The position numbers and the translations under genes are program-made. A DNA stretch of 36,742 bases from a virus, in IMG/VR virus record IMGVR_UViG_3300021090_000070, positions 1-36,742 of that record; one strand, written 5' to 3'. Positions 16,254 through 22,666 of the stretch are shown in pieces. Under the pieces are notes generated by a model that was not told where the DNA came from, did no database searches, and saw nothing but the letters and a program-made list of their open reading frames with translations. Numbering within the stretch: position 1 is the first letter of the stretch; each line of letters starts with the position of its first letter.

Positions 16254-16362
16254 AATGCAACGCCCAAAATATAAATTCCAAGACGAACATAAGTACGAAG
16301 GTACCTACTACACCAAACACTACCACAAGTAAGGCAAATATGGCTGCATTGCCCCAACTCAT
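16243..16362 (-). CDS. 39-residue single-TM protein
   Basis: A 39-codon gene fits exactly between the DpdA-like gene and the polymerase. GGAG lies 7 nt before ATG 16362, the upstream stop is 1 nt away, and the stop lies 11 nt inside the polymerase gene, suggesting coupled translation. Almost the whole peptide is one TM helix (AAIFALLVVVFGVVGTFVL and an aromatic second part). The function is unknown. It is one of several tiny membrane proteins in this operon. Confidence 0.65.
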   Translation of the reverse strand: MSWGNAAIFALLVVVFGVVGTFVLMFVLEFIFWALHYVF

Positions 16363-16363
16363 G

Positions 16364-17146
16364 TCAGCTCTCCGTCTCTCCGATCAGGTCTCGCACATAT
16401 TTGATGTTCTTAAGGGCCTGGAGTGTATGCTTCTTGGATTCCCAGTAGTCACCACGTTTACCATAGTCACTTTCGGCTAAGCAAAAGGGGATATTCCTTT
16501 GGCCAGCACGCACGGGAACTGCTGAGTCGATACCTTCGCAGACACCAGCTGCGGCACATAGCATGTCGTCAACTACATTGTCACTAAAGCCGAGCAAGTG
16601 CAATCTCCATTCAGGCTTTATCATCGTTGCCATTTGGATTAGTTGCCGACGGGAACCAAGCTGTTGGGTGGCGATCCTTGGTATTCCAATCCACGTAATA
16701 TACTCGTGCTGCGAATACTCTTCAAGGCAAGTGGCGAAGTCTGATATTGTTGGGCCTTGCGGTACTGCCATGTATTGGTAGTTCCCTCTTGGTAAGCCCT
16801 TGGATATTGTGTCATTGAAGAGCTTCAGAGACCTCTTACCGCTCCCCATAACATCGGGCAATACCATCACGTCAGCATGCACTACCTCCGCTGCAGCGGC
16901 TACCAACCACATATCAACAGCATCGCCAAGTTCCACGATGCTGTTGTCCATGATTATAGTACAATCTTGAAACCAATCTCGAACCTTCTCGAAGTGTGCA
17001 CGGTACTCATTCCGGTTATGTATGGAGGCAATTATATCATGGGCCAGCAATAGATGATATGAGCCATGGTGCATATGCTGATTCTGGTCATGATTCCAGA
17101 GTGACTGGAGAAGTGGAAGGGGGGCTACTGGCGCGAATCGTGTCAT
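16364..17146 (-). CDS. DpdA-like DNA guanine transglycosylase (7-deazaguanine insertion)
   Basis: ATG 17146 is chosen because AGAGG lies 6 nt upstream and the start overlaps the previous stop as ATGA; a longer frame exists but has no support. The 260-residue product fits the phage DpdA group related to tRNA-guanine transglycosylase. MDNSIVELG (Asp67) and VLPDVMG (Asp98) are candidate catalytic and base-binding acids, followed by MAVPQG, WIGIPRI, LHLLGFSD and EGIDSAVP, which follow the TIM-barrel strands. The predicted reaction replaces guanine in DNA with preQ0 or a derivative. It lies in one operon with four preQ0 synthesis genes, which strongly supports the call. Confidence 0.82.
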   Translation of the reverse strand: MTRFAPVAPLPLLQSLWNHDQNQHMHHGSYHLLLAHDIIASIHNRNEYRAHFEKVRDWFQDCTIIMDNSIVELGDAVDMWLVAAAAEVVHADVMVLPDVMGSGKRSLKLFNDTISKGLPRGNYQYMAVPQGPTISDFATCLEEYSQHEYITWIGIPRIATQQLGSRRQLIQMATMIKPEWRLHLLGFSDNVVDDMLCAAAGVCEGIDSAVPVRAGQRNIPFCLAESDYGKRGDYWESKKHTLQALKNIKYVRDLIGETES

Positions 17147-17379
17147 TGTTTGCCTCTTTGGTTTATGGCTCTGTTGACGGCTTGACGGATTTCGTGGGTG
17201 TGCTTCAATTGGAATATGATACCACACATAACTGAGGCTCCTAACGCTTCCAAGAACATACCAAGGTAGTGCAGTACGGGATCAAGACTTTGAGCAAGGT
17301 GGTATCCCGTAATCATAAGATAGACTAATGCGACTGCTGTAAATAGAATGGATAGAATAGCCCAAAAACCAGATGGCAT
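17143..17379 (-). CDS. Small two-TM membrane protein
   Basis: The product is 78 residues. Helices at about 5-27 (FWAILSILFTAVALVYLMITGY) and 36-58 (YLGMFLEALGASVMCGIIFQL) are followed by a basic tail (KHTHEIRQAVNRAINQRGK), giving N-in/C-in topology with both ends in the cytoplasm. AAAGGG precedes the start. It is inserted between FolE and the DpdA-like gene and overlaps the latter as ATGA. No known deazaguanine step needs a membrane protein, so its role here is unknown. Confidence 0.75.
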   Translation of the reverse strand: MPSGFWAILSILFTAVALVYLMITGYHLAQSLDPVLHYLGMFLEALGASVMCGIIFQLKHTHEIRQAVNRAINQRGKQ

Positions 17380-17383
17380 GAGA

Positions 17384-18049
17384 TTAACCCTTTCTTGTGA
17401 GTGCGAGGAACTCTGCCCGAAGGGAATCTACCGTAAAGAACTTTCCGTGTAGTCTGCTTGTGATGGTTGTAGAGTCACTACCCTGTACACCACGATGGGA
17501 CACGCAGAAGTGCTGTGCCCTAATAACTACGGCGACGTTCTCCGTACCTAAGACGAGCATGAGTGTGGCGGCGATCTGTTCTGTCAGACGCTCTTGAACT
17601 TGAGGACGACGACTGAAGAAGTCGACGATGCGGTCCATCTTGGACAGACCGAGTACCTTATCCTTTGGGAGGTAGGCAACGGTAGCACGTCCTACGATCG
17701 GAAGGAAGTGATGCTCGCACATAGACTTAACGTCGATGCCATCGCGAACTACCATCTCCTCGTACTTCATCTTGTTGGCCACTTCCGTGCAGTCAGGGAA
17801 CTTGGAATAGTCAAGGCCCCAAAACAACTCCTCCACATACATCTTGGCAAGCCTCTTGGCAGTCCCCTTCATGGAGTCATCGTCGGTATCTAATCGAAGT
17901 GCTTGCAGAAGATGGGTTGCAGCGTCTTCAGTTGCAACAAGGGCAGGTCCATATCTCGTAGGGAGTATATGCTCTTTAGTAGGCGTCTCGATGCCTAGCT
18001 CTTTTAGGTAGGCTTGAACCTTCTTGCCGAGGTCTCCGTTATTTGCCAT
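17384..18049 (-). CDS. folE: GTP cyclohydrolase I
   Basis: ATG 18049 follows AGAGGAG; a GTG further upstream is less likely. The 221-residue product has SMCEHHFLPIVG (zinc Cys111, His113 and His114 region), AQHFCVSHRGVQ (zinc Cys182) and KMDRIVDFFSRRPQVQERLTEQ. It converts GTP to 7,8-dihydroneopterin triphosphate, the first step of both folate and preQ0 synthesis. Linkage to queE, queD and queC assigns it here to the deazaguanine path. It starts 2 nt after the queE stop, so it is in the same transcript. Confidence 0.95.
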   Translation of the reverse strand: MANNGDLGKKVQAYLKELGIETPTKEHILPTRYGPALVATEDAATHLLQALRLDTDDDSMKGTAKRLAKMYVEELFWGLDYSKFPDCTEVANKMKYEEMVVRDGIDVKSMCEHHFLPIVGRATVAYLPKDKVLGLSKMDRIVDFFSRRPQVQERLTEQIAATLMLVLGTENVAVVIRAQHFCVSHRGVQGSDSTTITSRLHGKFFTVDSLRAEFLALTRKG

Positions 18050-18051
18050 GG

Positions 18052-18906
18052 TTAGACTCCTCTTGCGTTGCCCCAAAATAGGACGTGAAGTTGTGGCGTG
18101 ACTTTACAGTCATGCAAGAACGGTTCTTGCAAGATGTCTTCCACCAACTGCGTATAGTGGTCTAACAGAAGCGGGCGGATCTCTTTGGCGGAGAGGCCCT
18201 TGCCATCGTTGATTTGGGGTGGGAACGGATTCCCAAGCGATAGATAGAAGCGTTGGCGGATCTGCGGCCATCTACCTAGCAGACCTTTGGCGAACTCGAT
18301 GTCGACTTGGTTCATGATGACAACCTTCACAGACCAATCGGTTACGGGGAAACCAAGAGCTTTCCTAGAAAGTTTGTCAACATAGACCTGGAAGTCTTCT
18401 GCACTGAATTCTTCGCCCATCCCAGGACCCTTAGGTGAGACTGTCACATGATCGCACTTCAGAAGCCAATCTGCCCAAAGAGAGCCTTGGGTTTCGACAG
18501 CGATCTTGCGACCTACGTCATGAAGATTATCGACGAGGTTGTCAAGGTCATGCATGACTGGATTACCCCCACTAAGGGTGACCCAAGTAGCCACACGCTC
18601 AGAGGCCATCAATGCGGTAATGATTTCGCTGGTGGTCATCCGGATAGAATTCTTCTTGACTTCTTCTGGCAAGACAGCATGTAGGGAATCACACAGCGTA
18701 CAGCGGAAGTCACAACCACCAAAACGGATGAACATTGTTTGCTCGCCAAGCATAGCCCCCTCACCCTGAATAGTGGGCCCGAACATCTCCACTACAGGAA
18801 ACTTCCTATCCCTCTTGGGTATGGCTTCCTCGAGGGCAGCTTCAGCCTTCTCGTTAATAGCTTGACCAGATATGATGGTCCTATTGATAACCTTGATAAC
18901 TGTCAT
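18052..18906 (-). CDS. queE: 7-carboxy-7-deazaguanine synthase
   Basis: The product is 284 residues. The N-terminal 38 residues are an extension, followed by the QueE start motif EMFGPTIQGEG (40-50) and the radical-SAM cysteines Cys65, Cys69 and Cys72 (CX3CX2C) in GGCDFRCTLCD. TLSGGNPVMH supplies the SAM-binding Gly motif, and VTVSPKGPG is characteristic of the family. It converts 6-carboxy-tetrahydropterin to 7-carboxy-7-deazaguanine using SAM and Mg2+. The start overlaps the queD stop as ATGA. Confidence 0.95.
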   Translation of the reverse strand: MTVIKVINRTIISGQAINEKAEAALEEAIPKRDRKFPVVEMFGPTIQGEGAMLGEQTMFIRFGGCDFRCTLCDSLHAVLPEEVKKNSIRMTTSEIITALMASERVATWVTLSGGNPVMHDLDNLVDNLHDVGRKIAVETQGSLWADWLLKCDHVTVSPKGPGMGEEFSAEDFQVYVDKLSRKALGFPVTDWSVKVVIMNQVDIEFAKGLLGRWPQIRQRFYLSLGNPFPPQINDGKGLSAKEIRPLLLDHYTQLVEDILQEPFLHDCKVTPQLHVLFWGNARGV

Positions 18907-19382
18907 GGCTTGGTCCTTCCGTAGATGGCGGAGTTGCCTGTGTGCTCGCTGACCTCGACAGCATCCAGGAAGACTCTTGGGGCATAGCCATTATCAACTA
19001 GCCAGATGTCTGAAGCATAATCAAATATCATCCGAGCCATCGCTTCGCAGCCGGTCGCTGGCACAACCACAAGTTGACAGAGACCGCGCGCTTCCAAACT
19101 TTGGATTGTACCAAGCTCCGGATCATCCTCGGCCACGATCGTTTTATGATCGAACATGTCTTCAAGCCATCCCTTAAGGCTCTTGAGCGATCCAAAGTCG
19201 ACTACCCAATTACGGACGTCGAGTTCATCTGTACCAAAGACGAACTTGACCTTGATCGCATAGCCATGCAAGAATCTGCAGTGGGATTCTGCCCGCCATT
19301 GACGGAAGCAGCAAGAGAGCCCTACTGAATGATCATAGGTCTTAGTGCTCCAATAGGTATGTCCTTCTGTTGCTTTCGTCAT
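18903..19382 (-). CDS. queD: 6-carboxy-tetrahydropterin synthase-like (QueD)
   Basis: The 159-residue product resembles QueD/6-pyruvoyl-tetrahydropterin synthase. SHCRFLHGY holds His34, Cys35 and His39. ELDVRNWVVDFGSLK and FDHKTIV give the family's Asp78-His79 pair. The usual HGH zinc motif reads HGY here (Tyr41), and the usual PT.EN segment reads PATGCEAMA. FRQWRAESHC may rebuild the zinc site with His34. This looks like a phage-type QueD branch rather than a broken gene, because everything else is intact. The ATGA overlap with queC and queE supports its role. Confidence 0.85.
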   Translation of the reverse strand: MTKATEGHTYWSTKTYDHSVGLSCCFRQWRAESHCRFLHGYAIKVKFVFGTDELDVRNWVVDFGSLKSLKGWLEDMFDHKTIVAEDDPELGTIQSLEARGLCQLVVVPATGCEAMARMIFDYASDIWLVDNGYAPRVFLDAVEVSEHTGNSAIYGRTKP

Positions 19383-20185
19383 GCTGAAGGCATCTCCTCG
19401 TTAGCTTCATGGTCATAGGTACGTGCGGCCTTCTCGCCTTCAGCCATATCTGCATAGACTGTTGGGTCATAAACGCCGGCGTTCTCGAAGCCTTCCCTAC
19501 GGCTCCGACACGTAGGGCAAGTTCCACATTGAAGCTCGAGTCCTTTGTAGCAAGACCAAGTGTTCTGCCAAGGGACATGAAGCTCTTGGCCATGCATGAT
19601 TACATGTGTCTTGTCGAGCCACTCAAGAGGCGTGCACAAACGTATCCGACGATAACTGCCAATATAAATCGCATTGGCCATAGCTCCAATAAACTCGGGC
19701 GTGCAATCAGGATATGCCCAATTAGCCGCATCCTCAGCGTGAGCACCAAAATAAATATCCGCCTCCACCGGTTCGCCCCCTTCATAGTCTCCGGCACGTG
19801 CTTGGATTCCGAGGTCTTGTTCTGCATTCTTCACGAGTCCTTCTGTGAATGCTGTTATCAAGGATAACATTGTGCCGTTGCGGAAAGGAACGTAAGTAGG
19901 CGACACCCCAACAATGTCGCTGTATGAGATGTCGGGCACGGCAGCCTTCTCGTCTGTCAGCATTGACTTCGGGAAGACATTAGGCACCTCAAGCATGTGG
20001 TGCGGTACGCCGAGTAGGTCGCATGAGAACTTGGCGTAGACGGTTTCCTTCAGGTGCCGCTGACCGTAGTTGACCGAGACTGCATGCAACTCCTGGTAAG
20101 AGGGTTTGGCGTGGTATGCATGGTAGAGGCACGTAGTGGAATCGACCCCACCACTCAATAGGACTACGGCGATTCTATGTGTCAT
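19379..20185 (-). CDS. queC: 7-cyano-7-deazaguanine (preQ0) synthase
   Basis: The product is 268 residues, preceded by AGAGGAG. The ATP pyrophosphatase loop SGGVDST is at 11-17, VNYGQRH at 38-44, and zinc Cys212, Cys220, Cys223 and Cys226 in the C-terminal half. It converts 7-carboxy-7-deazaguanine to preQ0 with ammonia and ATP. A stretch near residues 115-145 looks longer than in cellular QueC. No amidotransferase domain is fused, so the archaeosine-type Gat-QueC route is not indicated. It is the first of the four synthesis genes in transcription order. Confidence 0.95.
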   Translation of the reverse strand: MTHRIAVVLLSGGVDSTTCLYHAYHAKPSYQELHAVSVNYGQRHLKETVYAKFSCDLLGVPHHMLEVPNVFPKSMLTDEKAAVPDISYSDIVGVSPTYVPFRNGTMLSLITAFTEGLVKNAEQDLGIQARAGDYEGGEPVEADIYFGAHAEDAANWAYPDCTPEFIGAMANAIYIGSYRRIRLCTPLEWLDKTHVIMHGQELHVPWQNTWSCYKGLELQCGTCPTCRSRREGFENAGVYDPTVYADMAEGEKAARTYDHEANEEMPSA

Positions 20186-20414
20186 GGTCTGACTCCTCTG
20201 CCTTTGGTTGGGGTGGGATTATAGATTGAGATGGGGCTGGGATGCTACCTTGTTCAGCCACGACGCAGTAGTTAAGACAATCGATGATTGTCTGTGCCCA
20301 AAGGTCGGAGTGCGAAGTGGCGATGATCCCAGGACCGTTAGGCTTGGGCTGAAGAGTATCGACGATGTTGTTGTGCACTGTACCCTTCTTGTCAATGGCG
20401 AAGCGCTCGGTCAT
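20175..20414 (-). CDS. Hypothetical protein before queC
   Basis: The product is 79 residues from ATG 20414, which has GGAG 6 nt upstream; an in-frame ATG 12 nt earlier lacks one. It begins MTERFAIDKKGTVHNNIVDTL, continues with a soluble helix (SHSDLWAQTIIDCLNYCVV) and ends in a Pro-rich acidic tail. The stop lies 11 nt inside queC, implying coupling. The family is unknown. Confidence 0.72.
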   Translation of the reverse strand: MTERFAIDKKGTVHNNIVDTLQPKPNGPGIIATSHSDLWAQTIIDCLNYCVVAEQGSIPAPSQSIIPPQPKAEESDHDT

Positions 20415-20416
20415 GA

Positions 20417-20749
20417 CTATCTCCATCTACTTGGAAGGAAGGTTGCTCGGATCATGAATTTCAACTTCGTCCATGGGGACTGGTTTCGAATGGATTGTAT
20501 GGCTGCGATCTGGGCTACCTGTTGTTCCTTCAACTCCGTCTCGGGGTCGTTGTGCTTCGCCACTTCCCGATCGATTTGCTTCTTCACGTCCTGGATGGTC
20601 CCCAACATCGGCATTGGGACGTGGGAAGATTCCGGCAGGTCTTGGAGAGGGTGCATCTTCTTGAGGGAGCGTCGCGCCTTGATGGTCTGACCGGAAGATT
20701 TCACTTTGGGTGATTTGGCTCCGAACTTTAGGGTTGCTGTCTTGGACAT
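20417..20749 (-). CDS. Basic helical protein nested in a helix-turn-helix gene frame
   Basis: The 110-residue product starts at ATG 20749, with GAGGAA about 9 nt upstream. The N-terminal half is Lys/Ser-rich (KFGAKSPKVKSSGQTIKARR). The second half forms a convincing charged helix (QDVKKQIDREVAKHNDPETELK, then QQVAQIAAIQSIRN). It ends 2 nt before the next gene. Nearly all of it lies inside the reading frame 20427-20951, shifted by one base. Composition favours this frame as coding in 20450-20740, while the last residues of the other frame (DEVEIHDPSNLPSK) look more natural than this one's. Dual coding or a frameshift near 20475 are both possible. Confidence 0.6.
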   Translation of the reverse strand: MSKTATLKFGAKSPKVKSSGQTIKARRSLKKMHPLQDLPESSHVPMPMLGTIQDVKKQIDREVAKHNDPETELKEQQVAQIAAIQSIRNQSPWTKLKFMIRATFLPSRWR

Positions 20750-20951
20750 TTGATTGTTCCTCGTGGGATTGGGGATCATAGGCACCAAACCTTTGGTACC
20801 GATCAATTTCTGTTACGTGGATTAGAATTCTTGTGCCAACCTTGAAATGTTGAAGGGCACCGGAGGCGACCAGTTTCTTTAGGTTATAGGGCGACTTGCC
20901 AAGCAACTTACAGGCTTTGCTGATCGTGACATTGTTCGTTGCAAAAGACAT
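20427..20951 (-). CDS. Helix-turn-helix (excisionase/MerR-like) protein with long tail
   Basis: From ATG 20951 the product is 174 residues. Residues 7-57 (VTISKACKLLGKSPYNLKKL, VASGALQHFKVGTRILIHV, TEIDRYQRF) match the HTH_17/excisionase-type DNA-binding fold. The rest is disordered and Pro/Gly/Arg-rich, and overlaps the nested gene in another frame, so part of it may be a by-product of that gene's codon pattern. No ribosome binding site is clear at ATG 20951, and the open frame continues upstream to 21104 inside the previous gene. It may be a small regulator of the operon. Confidence 0.55.
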   Translation of the reverse strand: MSFATNNVTISKACKLLGKSPYNLKKLVASGALQHFKVGTRILIHVTEIDRYQRFGAYDPQSHEEQSNVQDSNPKVRSQITQSEIFRSDHQGATLPQEDAPSPRPAGIFPRPNADVGDHPGREEANRSGSGEAQRPRDGVEGTTGSPDRSHTIHSKPVPMDEVEIHDPSNLPSK

Positions 20952-21039
20952 GTTGGTGGTGGCCTGGTCCGCATGTAGTTCGTTGGTGTGGTAGCGAGGT
21001 GATCGATTAAGACCACCCCGTAGGCACGTTAATAGATAG

Positions 21040-21540
21040 TTACGTCGCTGCACCTTCGTCAGTGGCTGGGGCACCCATGAAGGCCGAGGTGTCGGCGAGA
21101 CCAACGACTTCAGCGACTTCAGTGCGCTTCTCGCCGTTCTGGTCTTTGCCGATCTTGGTCTTGACGCGGATGTTCCGCCCGACGATGTCGTAGTCGTCGA
21201 AGTTCTGAGGACGGAAGTCTGCCGTAAGAACTTCAGGGCACATCCGCGCTAGCGTACGTTTGCTAAAGGGCAATGCCTTCTCACTGAAAGAGACGTTGTG
21301 GAAGAGCTTGCGCCCTTCATACTCGCCTTCGGTGATCACATAGACCAGTGCCCACATAGGTAGGCCGGCCGATGCAGACAGCTTGTATTCGCCTTCATCG
21401 ATAGTGCAGACGTAAGTGGACTTCGGCAAGACTTCATTCTTTGCCTCTGGCACCTGCGTCATATCTACGACGTAACCGCCATCTTCTTGTTCTTGAAGGA
21501 AAGCGGACTCTGCAGCTGTTGGTGCTTTCTTGTCGGTCAT
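21040..21540 (-). CDS. Putative ssDNA-binding protein (DUF669-like)
   Basis: The product is 166 residues with an AAGGAG before ATG 21540. VLPKSTYVCTIDEGEYKLSA, a strand-rich core (MWALVYVITEGEYEGRKLFHNV) and the end VGLADTSAFMGAPATDEGAAT match the plan of DUF669-type phage proteins: a binding fold followed by a flexible tail. These are often encoded next to a Sak4-like ATPase, as here. It probably coats single-stranded DNA for replication and recombination. Assignment is by pattern and neighbourhood. Confidence 0.65.
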   Translation of the reverse strand: MTDKKAPTAAESAFLQEQEDGGYVVDMTQVPEAKNEVLPKSTYVCTIDEGEYKLSASAGLPMWALVYVITEGEYEGRKLFHNVSFSEKALPFSKRTLARMCPEVLTADFRPQNFDDYDIVGRNIRVKTKIGKDQNGEKRTEVAEVVGLADTSAFMGAPATDEGAAT

Positions 21541-21604
21541 AGTTAGTACTCCTTGGTTATGACTTGGATGTTTTGGATGTTTGTAGGGTTACTAGTTTGC
21601 CTCC

Positions 21605-22666
21605 CTACTTAACCAACCCAGTAGCTTTCATGATCGAGGACATCGTAGGATCATCAAAGAAGGGCTTCGTTAGGGACGAACGACGCGTCTTAGCATCGAA
21701 CTTCCCGCCTACAGGCTGCACATACAAACGACGAGGTGCATCCTTCTCTTCCGTCGGCTGACCCATTGTCAAGAAGCCGACGATATCAAAGAACCCTTGG
21801 ATCTGACCAGACAACTTGCCAGTAAGTCCAAGAGTGAAATGGTACTTCTTCAATTCGTCCTGTTCGTATTGCTGCGAGCAGGTCATAAGAACGTTCATCG
21901 GTAGATCACGGAACGCCCTTACTAGAATCTGGATACGGGTGTGGTTCTGTTTGTATTCCTTGAACTCCGCTGTCGGGACGTCGTCGAGGAGTGACTTGTT
22001 CGCACTGGGATCAATGCCAAGCAACTCGTACATATTGAAGGCCTCGATCTCCGAGAGGCTGTCGACGATGACAGTGTTGTACTTACGCAAACGTCCATCA
22101 TGGCTAGGGAAGAGTTGGTTCTGCATGAGCAACAACTGCTTCTCGTCACCAGCAATGCGAGCAATGCAATGTGCCGTTAAGAAGTCCTTGACGTATGAGC
22201 ACATGCGGAAGTTCGTGACACGAATGATATCGATGTTCTCGGCCATCTTCACGCGGTCCGTATCATGAATAGACATGGATCCGCTCTCCGCAGAGAGCAT
22301 TAGTACGTCGTTCATAGAAGGAACATCTACTGCGGATGCCCAAAGAGTTGTCTTGCCTACACCAGGTGCACCATATATAAGTGCTTTGAGGTATTGGTTG
22401 CTCTTCGTAGCAGTCGAAGACTGAATAGTGAACATTGGCTTCAAGCCAGGTGCTACTGTTGCAGGTATTGGCTTACTTGGAGCCGGAGCACTCTTCACTG
22501 CCAAGTCAGCAGGCGACTTTGCTACAACAGCCGCAGCTGCCTGAGCTGGTGCTACTGAGGCTGGAGTTGGGTTTGGCTTAGCTCCTGGAGGCGCTGTAGC
22601 TGGAATGCTGGCATTACCGCTTGGTGGCTTACTAGTGGGGGCTTGTGTTTGGTTAGCGTCAACCAT
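21605..22666 (-). CDS. Sak4-like RecA-fold ATPase (single-strand annealing protein)
   Basis: The 353-residue product starts at ATG 22666, supported by GGAG 8 nt upstream, even though this overlaps the upstream gene by 115 nt. Residues 1-75 are a Pro/Ala-rich linker. The ATPase core follows: Walker A GAPGVGKTT (99-107), Walker B VIVDSLSE (Asp202), and a sensor-like VLMTCSQQYE. This is the phage AAA_24/Sak4 group, RecA-like proteins that anneal or pair ssDNA. It sits between the nuclease and the ssDNA-binding gene, forming a recombination trio. The long linker is unusual. Confidence 0.82.
   Translation of the reverse strand: MVDANQTQAPTSKPPSGNASIPATAPPGAKPNPTPASVAPAQAAAAVVAKSPADLAVKSAPAPSKPIPATVAPGLKPMFTIQSSTATKSNQYLKALIYGAPGVGKTTLWASAVDVPSMNDVLMLSAESGSMSIHDTDRVKMAENIDIIRVTNFRMCSYVKDFLTAHCIARIAGDEKQLLLMQNQLFPSHDGRLRKYNTVIVDSLSEIEAFNMYELLGIDPSANKSLLDDVPTAEFKEYKQNHTRIQILVRAFRDLPMNVLMTCSQQYEQDELKKYHFTLGLTGKLSGQIQGFFDIVGFLTMGQPTEEKDAPRRLYVQPVGGKFDAKTRRSSLTKPFFDDPTMSSIMKATGLVK

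Noticed and set aside
16364-17227. 287-residue version of the DpdA-like protein
   Set aside because: The extension overlaps the 78-residue membrane gene; ATG 17146 has AGAGG upstream and an ATGA overlap.
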